Assembly: GCA_043809745.1 (NCBI GenBank)
Contig: JBDROU010000036.1
Location: 1 to 44,798 of the forward strand
Direction: 5' to 3'
From: JBDROU01 sp043809745 [NCBI: bacterium]
Lineage (GTDB): Bacteria > Elusimicrobiota > JBDRMW01
DNA length: 44,798 bases
Below are positions 6,963 through 16,383 of this stretch, piece by piece. Under the pieces are notes generated by a model. That model had not been told where the DNA came from and ran no database searches. It saw only the letters and a program-made list of their open reading frames with translations. The translations under genes and the position numbers were made by a program. Position 1 is the stretch's first letter; the number at the start of each line of letters is the position of its first letter.

Positions 6963-9008
6963 ATGAAGATAACAAGAGATGCGGTTAAGTTTAATTGGCT
7001 GCTGGTTGGCTGCTCAATGTTGTTGTGTGTGCTTACAGTGAGCAGTTATGGGTCAACACCTTTATTAAATATAACGCGCATGCTGGATGGTGGTGATTCG
7101 CACACCGTAGCGCTGAAAGCTGATGGGACTGTATTTTCTTGGGGATATAATAGCAATGGGGAGCTGGGTGATGGTACGGAAGTCAACAAAACTAAACCTG
7201 TACATGTAATTGGATTAGAAGGAAAGAAGATCGTTGCAGTTTCAGCTGGAGATCAGCACTCATTTGCCTTGGCCGATGACGGAAGCGTCTGGATGTGGGG
7301 GGATAATGATGCTTATCAGCTGAATAATGGAACAGTGTATGATAAAAGTATACCCGAACAGATTAGAGGATTAAAAGATAAAACTGTAATTGCGCTTTCA
7401 GCTGGGGAGGACTATGCGCTTGCTTTGGCCGATGATGGGAGCGTTTGGGGGTGGGGAGAAAATTCTGATGGCCAGCTGGGTGATGGTACAAAAATTGACA
7501 AAAACATTCTCGTACAAGTTATTAATTTACAAAATAAAAAAATAATTGCAGTTTCAGCTGGCAAAATTCACTCACTTGCTTTAGCCGATGATGGGAGCGT
7601 TTGGGCTTGGGGTGATAATGGTGACGGTAAGCTGGGTGATGGGACAGTGAATGATTCAGCCGTACCCGTAAAGGTGGCTGGATTAGAAGATAAGAAAATA
7701 GTCGCAATTGCAGCCAGTTATGTTCACTCAGTTGTCTTAGGTGAGGATGGGAGTGTCTGGGCTTGGGGTCATAATGTCAATGGTGAGTTAGGTAATGGTA
7801 CTAAGACTAATTCAAACATACCGGTACAAGTTATTGGTTTAGAAGATAAAACAATTATTGGAGTTGCAGTTGGTTATGATCACACGCTTGTACTAACAAG
7901 AGACGGCAGCGTTTGGGCTTGGGGGCGTCATGACAATGGTGAGCTGGGTGATGGGACAAAGGATGATAAAAGCATACCTGTACAGGTCATTGGGGTAGAG
8001 GGTAAGCATATAATTTCAGTTTCAGCTGGGGAGGAGTTTTCATTTGCTTTGGCTGATGATGGAAGCGTCTGGGCTTGGGGTGATAACAATTTTGGTCAGC
8101 TGGGTGACGGCACAAAGAATGAAAGGCTAAATCCTGTTCGAGTTCTGGGCCTGGATGGTGTTGGATTTATTGATCTTGGCCCTTTTATAACTCTAACCGG
8201 TATAGAAACAAATATCGGGGCTCAGGGAGAACGGTTAAAGTTAAAGATAACAGGAAGTAATTTCAGTGAAGGGACTAGAATATCCTTTAGCGGAACAGGG
8301 ATCACGGTTAATAAGATTACTTTCGTGAATTCTCAAGAACTCGAAGTAAATATTGCCATAGATTATAATGCGCCTTTAGAATCGCGAACAATAATAGTAA
8401 CCAACGAATATAACATAAGTGCAATTTCTAAGGATGCATTTACTGTTACAACGGTTCACCCTCCTTTAGTAGAAGGATTATCAATAGTAGAAGTTGAACA
8501 GAAGCAAATCCTTGATTTTACTGTACACGGGAACAACTTTTTTGGAGATATGCGGGTTTCTTTAAGCGGTACTGGCATAACGGTTAACAGTGTAAAAGTA
8601 ATAAGTGAAACGGAACTTATTGTAAATATAACAGTTGCTATCGATGCTCCGGCAGGCCCCAGGAGCATTACACTAATCAACGAGTATAACATAGAAACAA
8701 ATGTGGCAAATGTGCTTATTGTTAAATCTGCCTACCGAGGAGTAAATCAAACCAGAGCATATCCTGTGCCGTTTAATCCTGTTAAAAACGCGGGAATTAC
8801 ATTTGATAAGTTACCCAATCAGGCAACAATAAAGATATACACGATTACAGGAAACCTGGTAAAAGAAATAAACAAGAATGATGCTTCTGAAAAATTCGTA
8901 TGGAACGGTAAAAACTCTGCAGGCGGCACAATAGCAAGCGGTATATACATAGTATATATTGACAGTCCGGAAGGATCAAAAAGCATTAAGATTGCAGTAA
9001 AGAAATAG
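6963..9008 (+). CDS. Exported RCC1-repeat propeller protein with C-terminal FlgD-Ig/sorting-like domain
   Basis: This 681-residue protein begins with a signal peptide (hydrophobic residues ~12-30). Seven RCC1-type repeats follow (residues ~38-400), each centred on DGSVWAWG and LGDGT, enough for one closed seven-bladed propeller. Two IPT/Ig-like modules come next (~405-495 and ~497-585), each with the repeated SGTGITVN core. The last ~90 residues start at AYPVPFNPVKNAG and end in SIKIAVKK, which resembles the FlgD-Ig or type IX sorting domain family. The protein is probably carried across the outer membrane or shown on the surface. RCC1 propellers mostly bind proteins; the ligand here is unknown. 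A GGGAGG ribosome-binding site lies just upstream. It is likely co-transcribed with the PorV-like gene. Confidence 0.85.
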   Translation: MKITRDAVKFNWLLVGCSMLLCVLTVSSYGSTPLLNITRMLDGGDSHTVALKADGTVFSWGYNSNGELGDGTEVNKTKPVHVIGLEGKKIVAVSAGDQHSFALADDGSVWMWGDNDAYQLNNGTVYDKSIPEQIRGLKDKTVIALSAGEDYALALADDGSVWGWGENSDGQLGDGTKIDKNILVQVINLQNKKIIAVSAGKIHSLALADDGSVWAWGDNGDGKLGDGTVNDSAVPVKVAGLEDKKIVAIAASYVHSVVLGEDGSVWAWGHNVNGELGNGTKTNSNIPVQVIGLEDKTIIGVAVGYDHTLVLTRDGSVWAWGRHDNGELGDGTKDDKSIPVQVIGVEGKHIISVSAGEEFSFALADDGSVWAWGDNNFGQLGDGTKNERLNPVRVLGLDGVGFIDLGPFITLTGIETNIGAQGERLKLKITGSNFSEGTRISFSGTGITVNKITFVNSQELEVNIAIDYNAPLESRTIIVTNEYNISAISKDAFTVTTVHPPLVEGLSIVEVEQKQILDFTVHGNNFFGDMRVSLSGTGITVNSVKVISETELIVNITVAIDAPAGPRSITLINEYNIETNVANVLIVKSAYRGVNQTRAYPVPFNPVKNAGITFDKLPNQATIKIYTITGNLVKEINKNDASEKFVWNGKNSAGGTIASGIYIVYIDSPEGSKSIKIAVKK

Positions 9009-9068
9009 AACTTCGCAATCGGAAATCATTTCTAAACTAAAAATAAGATTAACCTTAGTCCGTGTATT

Positions 9069-9572
9069 TTATGCTGCGTGCTCATCTTTAGCGTTTGGTT
9101 TGGAGGTCGTTTCTTCTTTTGATTTAATAACGGTGTTGTTCACTTCTATATATATGATATGTTTTTCGTAGAATTGCTTCTGCACCTTGGGGTCGATTTG
9201 AAAGAATTTTTCAATTGTGTGAGGGTGGTAGGGCTTTACGTTCTTCCTTCGGTCGCCTTTTAATCTAAAAATTATGAAATAATTATAAGAAATCCAGATA
9301 ATGTTCAACATAAAAATAGAAATAATCACCAGGCCTCCGTTTCTTAAAACGCTTACTATTTCCATGAATGTAATTTCGGGTATAATGATATATAAAATAA
9401 ATTCCAGGCCAAGGAGCCATAACAAGAGTGTGAGTATTGGCAATATCCAATATAACCATAATGTCCAGAGGGCAAGTGTTATGGCTCCTTCCATTATATA
9501 ACGAAATGGTGATTTCAGTTCGTGTTTATCAATTATTCGGGAGTGCGTAGGCCTCTGTCCGGACTTTTCCAT
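9069..9572 (-). CDS. pgaD: PgaD-like accessory protein of PNAG synthase
   Basis: This 167-residue protein has the PgaD layout: a short N-terminal stretch with RIIDKHELKSPFRY, then two hydrophobic pairs (residues ~30-65 and ~75-100) and a cytoplasmic C-terminal tail. E. coli PgaD is about 137 residues, so the tail here is longer. PgaD assists the glycosyltransferase PgaC and in E. coli takes part in cyclic-di-GMP activation. The start at 9572 lies inside the end of pgaC (40-base overlap), with a near-perfect AAGGAGGTG 10 bases upstream. No later Met codon precedes the first membrane segment. It is the last gene of the operon. Confidence 0.8.
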   Translation of the reverse strand: MEKSGQRPTHSRIIDKHELKSPFRYIMEGAITLALWTLWLYWILPILTLLLWLLGLEFILYIIIPEITFMEIVSVLRNGGLVIISIFMLNIIWISYNYFIIFRLKGDRRKNVKPYHPHTIEKFFQIDPKVQKQFYEKHIIYIEVNNTVIKSKEETTSKPNAKDEHAA

Positions 9573-10792
9573 GTCGTTTTTACACCTCCTTTCCGTACGA
9601 ATATATTAAATAGCGCCGCATATACAGCAACCGCGTTAATTATCCAGTAGAAGACCGGATACCATATTACCCAGAAATAATATTTAATTAATGATTTCTT
9701 TTCGTAATGAGAATCAATAAACAAGCTGGTCATGAACTGGATAAGACATATAAGCGCGAGTATCGATCCCGTCCATGCCGGCGGTATAAAAGGCCGGGTC
9801 GGCGGGATAATAAGGATGTTCATATAATATAAACTATAAACAGTGATCCACCATATAAGCAAAAACAGGAAGCAGCAGGCCCATAGAACGCTCATTATAG
9901 ATTCAGTATAAACCGGCAGCAGCCTCCTTTGCCTCCAATCTCCCCATATCGAGGCGTGTTTCTTTAGAACTTCCAGGCCGCCCTGCGCCCAACGGATTCT
10001 TTGGGTCCAGAGGCCTTTCAAGGTTTCCGGTGCAAATATCCAGCACATGGCCCTTGGTTCATACCGCACATCCCAAAAATTTTTCTGCAGCTTCCAGGTT
10101 ATATCAATATCTTCGGTAACAGTATCAGAGTCAAAGAGCCCGCAATGGTATAAAGCGGCTCTTCGGAATGCGACAATAACGCCCGATACGGTAAGCACCT
10201 TGCCGAGGCATCGCTGGGCTCTTTTGATGAGACCGATAATGCTGGAAAACTCACCGACCTGGATCTTTCCTAAAAGCGAGGTGCGGTTTATTATGCGCGG
10301 GTTGCCCGTTACAGCGCCAACCCTAGGGAAATTTACAAAATGCCATGAAATGATCCTCAGTATATCTTCTTCTATAAAGCAGTCGGCATCAATGCTGAGT
10401 ATATACTCGCCTGTGCTGAAAGCTATGCCGACATTTAGCGCCTTTGCTTTCCCGCTGTTGGGGCTTATGTGAATGACCTTAAGCCAGCTGAAATGTTTAA
10501 CAGCCAGTTCGTCGAGGATTTTAGGGGTATTATCTTTGCTGCCGTCGTCTATTATGACAACCTCGTATGACGGGTAATCAAGATGCTCAAGATTATTAAT
10601 GGTTTCTTCTATAATTTCCTCCTCATTATGAGCGGCGATTAAAATAGAATATTTAGGGAATGTTTTTGGGAGTATTACCGGTTTTCTTTCTCTTCTGAAA
10701 TAGAATAACAAACCGCCTATGCTCCAAACAAAGCTCATAAAAAGCGGGAACAGGAAAACATAATTATTAAGTATTCCCCATATAAATTCCAT
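9533..10792 (-). CDS. pgaC: Poly-beta-1,6-N-acetylglucosamine synthase PgaC (GT2)
   Basis: This 419-residue membrane glycosyltransferase has a first membrane span at residues ~8-30. The GT2 domain carries DDGSKDNT, the metal-binding DADC, the catalytic VTEDID and the QRIRW motif. Three or so further spans occupy the C-terminal ~130 residues. With PgaD it polymerises UDP-GlcNAc and passes the chain through the inner membrane. E. coli PgaC is about 441 residues, so the length fits. Its start is 6 bases after the pgaB stop, and its 3' end overlaps pgaD by 40 bases. All motifs expected for activity are present. Confidence 0.94.
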   Translation of the reverse strand: MEFIWGILNNYVFLFPLFMSFVWSIGGLLFYFRRERKPVILPKTFPKYSILIAAHNEEEIIEETINNLEHLDYPSYEVVIIDDGSKDNTPKILDELAVKHFSWLKVIHISPNSGKAKALNVGIAFSTGEYILSIDADCFIEEDILRIISWHFVNFPRVGAVTGNPRIINRTSLLGKIQVGEFSSIIGLIKRAQRCLGKVLTVSGVIVAFRRAALYHCGLFDSDTVTEDIDITWKLQKNFWDVRYEPRAMCWIFAPETLKGLWTQRIRWAQGGLEVLKKHASIWGDWRQRRLLPVYTESIMSVLWACCFLFLLIWWITVYSLYYMNILIIPPTRPFIPPAWTGSILALICLIQFMTSLFIDSHYEKKSLIKYYFWVIWYPVFYWIINAVAVYAALFNIFVRKGGVKTTWKSPDRGLRTPE

Positions 10793-10798
10793 AATCGT

Positions 10799-12778
10799 TT
10801 ATTCCCTTTTAAAAGGGAAATCCTCCGTTGAAATCATTAATCGAATCGTATTCATATCCGGTTTATTATCTATATAATTATCCGGGTAATAACCTACATG
10901 AGAAGCTCCGGCGGCAACTAATGTCCGAAGCCATTTATGGAGTTCCTGAGAATCTATCCAGCGTTTTTGCTTCCAATCATACGCCTGTATTTTAAAGATT
11001 GTTTTCTGAATTCCTTCCGGGTAAGTCTTTGCCAAGGTTATGAGTTTCTCAAGCCATTTCTTAGGACTGCGGACACCTTCCATGTAAGGATAAGCCATAA
11101 TCATTACATAATCGTATGCTTTCAAACTGTCAGCATAATTCTGCGCAAACCATTCCTCGCTTTCGGGTTTGGATAGAACAGGCGCATAAAGCGTACGAAC
11201 AAATTGAGAATAAGGACGGAAACGAAGCACCGCGTTTTTAAGTTGGTCGGTGAGTTCAATGAGTACTCTGGTTTTATGTTCAGTCCATAATAGCTTTTGA
11301 TCGGGGGTGAGTTCCTGATACGGCACAAACTGCTTGCCGCATATGGAATGGTAGTCATCGAGCGCGTCCGGATGGAAGTCTTCGAAGTCATTTAAGTATC
11401 CATCATCCTGAAATACCACGCCGGAGATTCCCGTGGTGGCCGCGAGGTCTTCATAGAGCATAACGAGTTTCTTTCCAGCCTCTGGGCTGAAGGGCGACAG
11501 GCGCTGATACCATGACGTAGAGATCTGCGTTGTCCCGTTTTTATGTTCCATGACCCTAAGCGGAGTACTTGCGTTATCTGGTAATACAATACTGAGCATC
11601 GGCATCCAGGCGTATACGCTTATTTCCCGTATTGAGAGTTGGTTTACTACTCTATTGAAGAAATCGGATTTAACCGGGAGAACCCTGTTGGGGAAATATA
11701 CGGATAATATATTGCCGTCGCCGTCGTCATCGCAGAATGCCTGCAGAAATACTGTTGAAGGTTTTATTTTATATATTCGCTCAATAAACTTGTCGAGATT
11801 TTTTTCCTGCTGGACAGGATCCGGGTCATAAAGCAAATCCAGGTCAGCTTGAATAATTCTTAAAATGGGATGATCAATAAATTTTTCCTTGATATCGCTG
11901 ACAAATTGGCCTATAGGAGGATTCTTTTTAATCATGTAGCGGGGCGTTGTCTCAAGGTTATTTGCGAAAGCAACCTCATTTTCAAGCGTGAACATTATTT
12001 TGTAACCGGCTTTTTTGGCTTCTTCAAGACTGATAAGTGAATATTGACCGTACGGCCAGACAAGTGTCTGGACACTGATCCTCAGCTTGTTACTTAAAAT
12101 TTTTCGTGAAAGCGAGAGATCCTTTCTAAGCCGCTGGCGGTGGTTATCTATTGTTTCATAGGTTTGTTTTTCTGTGTCGTATACCCGGCTTATAGCGGCC
12201 GCAAATGTATTTCGCTGGGGATTATAAATGACGCCTCGATGCAAGTTGTGCGAGTGGCTTGCAATAGTCACGAGATCGCTTTTTGCTGCCTCAGCGAGCT
12301 GTTCCCAGCTCATTAATGTTTCCTTAACATTGGGCGGAGGGTTGTCTATCCAATCTGTGACTACCGCAAGTACGCACGGATAACCGTATAATGCAAGCAT
12401 AGGCATGACAAATTCATAGAATGACAGGTACGCATCATCAAATGTAATGAGGATAGCTTTATCAGGGAGTGTCTTTTCACCTTTATTGGTTTCCATTATA
12501 TCCTGAAAGCTTATGATGTTGTATTCGTGGACGCGCAGATATTCGAGCTGTTCAACAAATGAAGCCTGATCGACACTGTATTCATTGAGTTTAACTTCCT
12601 CAGGTATATCGTGATAGCATAACACCATGAATGAGTTGTGTTGTGAACCGAATGCCCGTTGAATATCACTTTTCGGCAGTGATATCATAAACAACAATAT
12701 TACTGCTAGTATTGTTCGTTTCATAACTCTTTGCCAATTAAAACCTTTTTGTACATGTTGTGTAGAAATTCCAAACAT
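10799..12778 (-). CDS. pgaB: PNAG N-deacetylase PgaB
   Basis: The start chosen is the ATG at 12778, because GGGAGG lies 6 bases ahead of it. The longer frame start at 12811 lacks this, and a later ATG at 12724 would also leave a signal segment. The 659 residues match E. coli PgaB (about 672). The N-terminal polysaccharide deacetylase domain shows ITFDDAY (metal Asp pair) and SHSHNLH (metal His residues). The C-terminal half is the glycoside-hydrolase-like PgaB domain, with AWMPML, FQDDGYLND and MIMAYPYMEG. It partly deacetylates PNAG in the periplasm so that it can be exported. Oddity: no lipobox Cys follows the hydrophobic stretch, whereas E. coli PgaB is a lipoprotein; this one may be signal-anchored. 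The gene overlaps pgaA by 41 bases. Confidence 0.92.
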   Translation of the reverse strand: MFGISTQHVQKGFNWQRVMKRTILAVILLFMISLPKSDIQRAFGSQHNSFMVLCYHDIPEEVKLNEYSVDQASFVEQLEYLRVHEYNIISFQDIMETNKGEKTLPDKAILITFDDAYLSFYEFVMPMLALYGYPCVLAVVTDWIDNPPPNVKETLMSWEQLAEAAKSDLVTIASHSHNLHRGVIYNPQRNTFAAAISRVYDTEKQTYETIDNHRQRLRKDLSLSRKILSNKLRISVQTLVWPYGQYSLISLEEAKKAGYKIMFTLENEVAFANNLETTPRYMIKKNPPIGQFVSDIKEKFIDHPILRIIQADLDLLYDPDPVQQEKNLDKFIERIYKIKPSTVFLQAFCDDDGDGNILSVYFPNRVLPVKSDFFNRVVNQLSIREISVYAWMPMLSIVLPDNASTPLRVMEHKNGTTQISTSWYQRLSPFSPEAGKKLVMLYEDLAATTGISGVVFQDDGYLNDFEDFHPDALDDYHSICGKQFVPYQELTPDQKLLWTEHKTRVLIELTDQLKNAVLRFRPYSQFVRTLYAPVLSKPESEEWFAQNYADSLKAYDYVMIMAYPYMEGVRSPKKWLEKLITLAKTYPEGIQKTIFKIQAYDWKQKRWIDSQELHKWLRTLVAAGASHVGYYPDNYIDNKPDMNTIRLMISTEDFPFKRE

Positions 12779-15212
12779 TAGTATCCTCCCCATCATAATT
12801 ATTGAGGTCATAAGCCGAGCCGATAATTAAAGAGAATGTCTTTGAGAATCGGCAATCAAGCTCATGCCGTATATTCCAAACTTTTTGTGTATCAAATCCT
12901 TTTTCTTTCTGTATGCCTCCTCCTGCAAAACATCTGCTCGTTAGAGTTTTTTCTTGACGTCTGTGCCAGACATGTTCAACCATTGGTGTGATATAAACGG
13001 ATTGCATCAATTCAGGGCTGTAATAGAAAACATTTGTTTTTGAATGTGTTTCAAGAGAGCTCTCAAGCGAAAGTTTGGTTTTCCAGAATGCTCGGGTGAG
13101 AATTGATTTTTCCAGCGAAATGCGGTATCCTAGTTGATTATTGTTATCGGATATTCTTAATAGCCGCACATCTGCTTTTGCCGAGCAAGACTCATTCAAG
13201 CGGAGCATACCTGTAACGCCTGATTCCGAAGCATTCAGCCCCGAAGCCTTTGACCTGATTGGCGTTGAAAGGCTGTATGAGTTGTAAAAGAGATTGCATG
13301 ATAAATAGTCACTTGGGAATATATCTATTTGGCCTGATATGCCGGCATCATCTCCATCGTTGTTAAAAGAGAGTTCACCTCTGATCGACAGTGATCGATA
13401 AAGATCCCAGTTAACCCCAAACAATGCGCGTCTTATGTTGTCTTCAAGATTTTGTGATTCACTATTATACGTTGTGCGGCGTTCCATATAGCCGGCAGAA
13501 ATCTTACCTTTATATGCGACTGGTTGGTTAAAAATGAGCGACCAATTTGATTCATTAGCGCCTGGATTTTCATCTGTATAACTTGTGTTGAAATTTAGAG
13601 TACGCATTTCCCGAACCTTAAGATCCTTGTAAAGATTCCGCACATGCATATTTTTTGGGTTCAGCTCAAGAAGGGATCTTGCGGTCAGAGATGCCTCACG
13701 GGCCCTGTTATTATCCGCAAGAGCGTAACAATACCCGATACTGCCGGTTACATTTTCAGGGTCCATGGTCCTTACTATCTCAAGTTCTTCTAATGATTTT
13801 CTGGGTAATCCGCGCCAGAGATAAGTATATGCGAGCGCGATACGGATATTGGTATTGAAAGATGATCTCTCCAGCATATTGCTAAAGTACTTATTCGCTT
13901 CTTGCAGGCGGTCCTGGCTTAAAAACCACCATCCCTGGTTTAAGGCTGCGTCAGCTTTTTGCCAGTTGTCTTGCAGTACGCCTCTCACGACAGCGCGGTT
14001 AGGCATAGAGGCAATCAGTGAACTAAGCAATCTTTCAGCATCTTCATAGCGATCAAGCTTAAGCAGTGTTTGATAGATTGACATTTGTGCGAGAGGCCTG
14101 TCATATTTATCAAGCTTATCAGCGATTTCATCATGCAGTTGCATCGATTTGTCAGGTTTTGCCCCGGCTGAATATGCTTCAGCTGCATAGAGTTTTGTCC
14201 AGGGATTAGGGATAATTTGTGACTGCAGAAGATTTTCATATTTTTTAATTACATGATTGTATTCTTGTTTTTTATTCAGTACATCTATTAAGTCGGACTG
14301 CGTGCGGTTAATGAAATCAGAAACCATAATTGGCGAGAGTGTTTTATTTTCTTTTTGTTTGGTGAGATCAAGTATATTTTGTTCAAGCATATACTGTGCT
14401 CTATCCAGTTCGTTCCAGTGTATGAGCGCGGCCGCTTCATTGCCGCGTAATATATATTCCATGTCTGGGTCAATTTGATCTTTTGTTCGGTTAAGTTTCT
14501 CTCTTAAAAGGCTGTAAGCGCCCAGCTGCATAACCGCTTTGTATTGAAGGCTCCTTGCTTTTTTGTTGGAAGGTTGATGTTTTAATATATTTTCGTAAAT
14601 GTAATAAGCATCTAAATAGTTGCCTGCGGTTTCGAACAGCTCTGCTTTTAAGAACAGATCCATATCAGGATGCTCAGCGGAATATTGTTTAATATAATTG
14701 CGAGCAGTTTCACGCTGGTTATTTTGAATATAAGTGAGTATGAGGCCTTTAACGCCTTCTTTATCATTATCATTTTTTGTTAAATATTGTTTGTAAAGTT
14801 GTATGGCTTTTGGGAAATCACCCGTTATTCGGTAACATCGGGCTACCTCATTTATTACATAACCGGGAATATCCTGCTGAAGTTTAAGAGTAGTGTAGAG
14901 TTTAATATGGGTATAGAGCTTAATAGCTTCCTTGCATTTATTCGCCCAGGAGAGCATCAAAATATGGTCATAGAAAGTCTCCGGAGCGTTGTTTCTTTCC
15001 TTTAGGGATTTGTTCATAAGCTGTAATGCTTCATTAAAGTTACCCTTCCGTGCTTCTTGTATTGCCATTTCATGAAGCATGGAACTGCTTGATTCAGCGT
15101 ATGCAATCGGCATAAAATTAAATGAGAAAGTAGCGATAAAAATACCCATTATGCATAACAAGGTGTTTCTCAATGTGTTGTAAAAACTCATTTTTCTTAT
15201 ACAGCTAAACAT
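12738..15212 (-). CDS. pgaA: PgaA-like TPR and beta-barrel export porin for PNAG
   Basis: This 824-residue protein is close to E. coli PgaA (807). A signal peptide (hydrophobic residues ~18-38, likely cut after IAYA) leads into a long TPR-type helical region (~45-540), seen in repeats such as GNFNEALQLMNKSL and GDFPKAIQLYKQYL. The last ~280 residues have alternating beta-strand character and end in a terminal Phe (TCTKRF), as in outer-membrane barrels. In the known system the TPR part binds deacetylated polymer in the periplasm and the barrel lets it out. The start at 15212 has AAGGA about 7 bases upstream. It is the first pga gene and follows an ATPase gene by 10 bases. Confidence 0.88.
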   Translation of the reverse strand: MFSCIRKMSFYNTLRNTLLCIMGIFIATFSFNFMPIAYAESSSSMLHEMAIQEARKGNFNEALQLMNKSLKERNNAPETFYDHILMLSWANKCKEAIKLYTHIKLYTTLKLQQDIPGYVINEVARCYRITGDFPKAIQLYKQYLTKNDNDKEGVKGLILTYIQNNQRETARNYIKQYSAEHPDMDLFLKAELFETAGNYLDAYYIYENILKHQPSNKKARSLQYKAVMQLGAYSLLREKLNRTKDQIDPDMEYILRGNEAAALIHWNELDRAQYMLEQNILDLTKQKENKTLSPIMVSDFINRTQSDLIDVLNKKQEYNHVIKKYENLLQSQIIPNPWTKLYAAEAYSAGAKPDKSMQLHDEIADKLDKYDRPLAQMSIYQTLLKLDRYEDAERLLSSLIASMPNRAVVRGVLQDNWQKADAALNQGWWFLSQDRLQEANKYFSNMLERSSFNTNIRIALAYTYLWRGLPRKSLEELEIVRTMDPENVTGSIGYCYALADNNRAREASLTARSLLELNPKNMHVRNLYKDLKVREMRTLNFNTSYTDENPGANESNWSLIFNQPVAYKGKISAGYMERRTTYNSESQNLEDNIRRALFGVNWDLYRSLSIRGELSFNNDGDDAGISGQIDIFPSDYLSCNLFYNSYSLSTPIRSKASGLNASESGVTGMLRLNESCSAKADVRLLRISDNNNQLGYRISLEKSILTRAFWKTKLSLESSLETHSKTNVFYYSPELMQSVYITPMVEHVWHRRQEKTLTSRCFAGGGIQKEKGFDTQKVWNIRHELDCRFSKTFSLIIGSAYDLNNYDGEDTNVWNFYTTCTKRF

Positions 15213-15222
15213 GTTAATTCCT

Positions 15223-16383
15223 TTACAAATATTTTTCTGCCGACCATACTTTAATCCTTGAATTTATTTCAAAATTCTCTGCGCCTAGATATATGACTGT
15301 GCCTTTCTCGATATTTAAATGATCAAGGCATCTGGTAAAACTTTTAAGTTCATTTTCTGAGATTGTTTTCGATGCTGTGATCTTGTAAGCTTTAAGATGA
15401 CCTTCCAGCTCAATCAGAAGATCGATCTCGTATCCCTGCGAAGTTTTGTAGTAATAAGTTTGTGCCGGCACAGCGGAGTTTCTGGTGTATTTTTGTATTA
15501 GTTGTTCAATGACAAAACCCTTAAAACTGCAATCGCAAAGCGGAGAGTTTTTAAGTGATTCCGCCGATTTTATTTTCAACAGATAATGAAGAATTCCGCT
15601 GTCTCTAATGTACAATTTCGGATGTTTTACTAGCCGTTTGCCGTTATTTTTCTGGTATGCCGGAAGCTTCCTTGCCAGAAAGAAGTGCTGCAATAGATCC
15701 GTATAGGTGTTTACGGTGTGATAACATATATCAAAAGATTCTGCTATCTGTGAGGCATTCCATGCATGTCCGTTTGTATTAGCTATGCTTTCTAGCAGTT
15801 CAAGCTGATTGTGCCAGTTAAATGAGGTTTTGAGATATCTGGATGTGTCCTGTTGGAGAAAGTTTTTAATAAAATTCTCAATCCAGTTGAAATGTTCATC
15901 TTCATTCCATGTTAAAGGTTTAGGAAATCCGCCAAAAAGCCAGAGCTTTTCAACATCCAGGCTTCCTGCGGTTTTAATTTCTTTGTAGTTAAAGGGCGTT
16001 ATCTCAAGGAGTTTAACGTTTTCCCCCAGCATTTTTACAATCTTCTGAGTAAACGAATGATTAACCGAGCCCAGCAGAACCACCCGCGCTTTTTGCTGTT
16101 TATCGCCGTTAAGTTTATCTCTGAGCGCTGGAAGCAGTGAAGGATTTTCTTGTGCTTCATCTATAATACAGCGGTTGCCGTTCTCCTTAAAAAAATTATC
16201 AATATTTTCAGTTAAATGGCTGTAATCCGCAGGGGTTTGAAGGTTGTAATACTGCCAGTCAGGCAGTTCCTCTTTAATGAATGAGGTTTTTCCGGATTGA
16301 CGAGGTCCGGTTACCACCACCACTGGAAAGAGGGTAAGGTAATGATGAAGTTGTCTGGCTATATGGCGGCGTATTCTGTCCAC
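15223..16383 (-). CDS. AAA_14/DUF4143 ATPase
   Basis: This 386-residue protein has Walker A GPRQSGKT (residues 26-33), Walker B CIIDEAQ (~73-79) and a sensor-like VVLLGSVN. A C-terminal DUF4143 region (from ~190) contains the IRDSGILHYLL and GFVIEQL blocks and the nuclease-like YYYKTSQGYEIDLLIE strand. Such proteins are widespread and mobile between genomes; some have been linked to toxin-like or defence roles, but their function is mostly unknown. The start is GTG at 16383; the frame is closed by a stop 27 bases upstream and no good ribosome-binding site is seen. It lies 10 bases ahead of pgaA on the same strand, so it may share the pga transcript, which is unusual. The family is clear; the role is not. 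Confidence 0.85.
   Translation of the reverse strand: MDRIRRHIARQLHHYLTLFPVVVVTGPRQSGKTSFIKEELPDWQYYNLQTPADYSHLTENIDNFFKENGNRCIIDEAQENPSLLPALRDKLNGDKQQKARVVLLGSVNHSFTQKIVKMLGENVKLLEITPFNYKEIKTAGSLDVEKLWLFGGFPKPLTWNEDEHFNWIENFIKNFLQQDTSRYLKTSFNWHNQLELLESIANTNGHAWNASQIAESFDICYHTVNTYTDLLQHFFLARKLPAYQKNNGKRLVKHPKLYIRDSGILHYLLKIKSAESLKNSPLCDCSFKGFVIEQLIQKYTRNSAVPAQTYYYKTSQGYEIDLLIELEGHLKAYKITASKTISENELKSFTRCLDHLNIEKGTVIYLGAENFEINSRIKVWSAEKYL

Noticed and set aside
7080-8150. Repetitive DNA that might be a tandem-repeat or mobile element
   Set aside because: The period is explained by seven RCC1 protein repeats. The copies differ at many positions and stay in frame.
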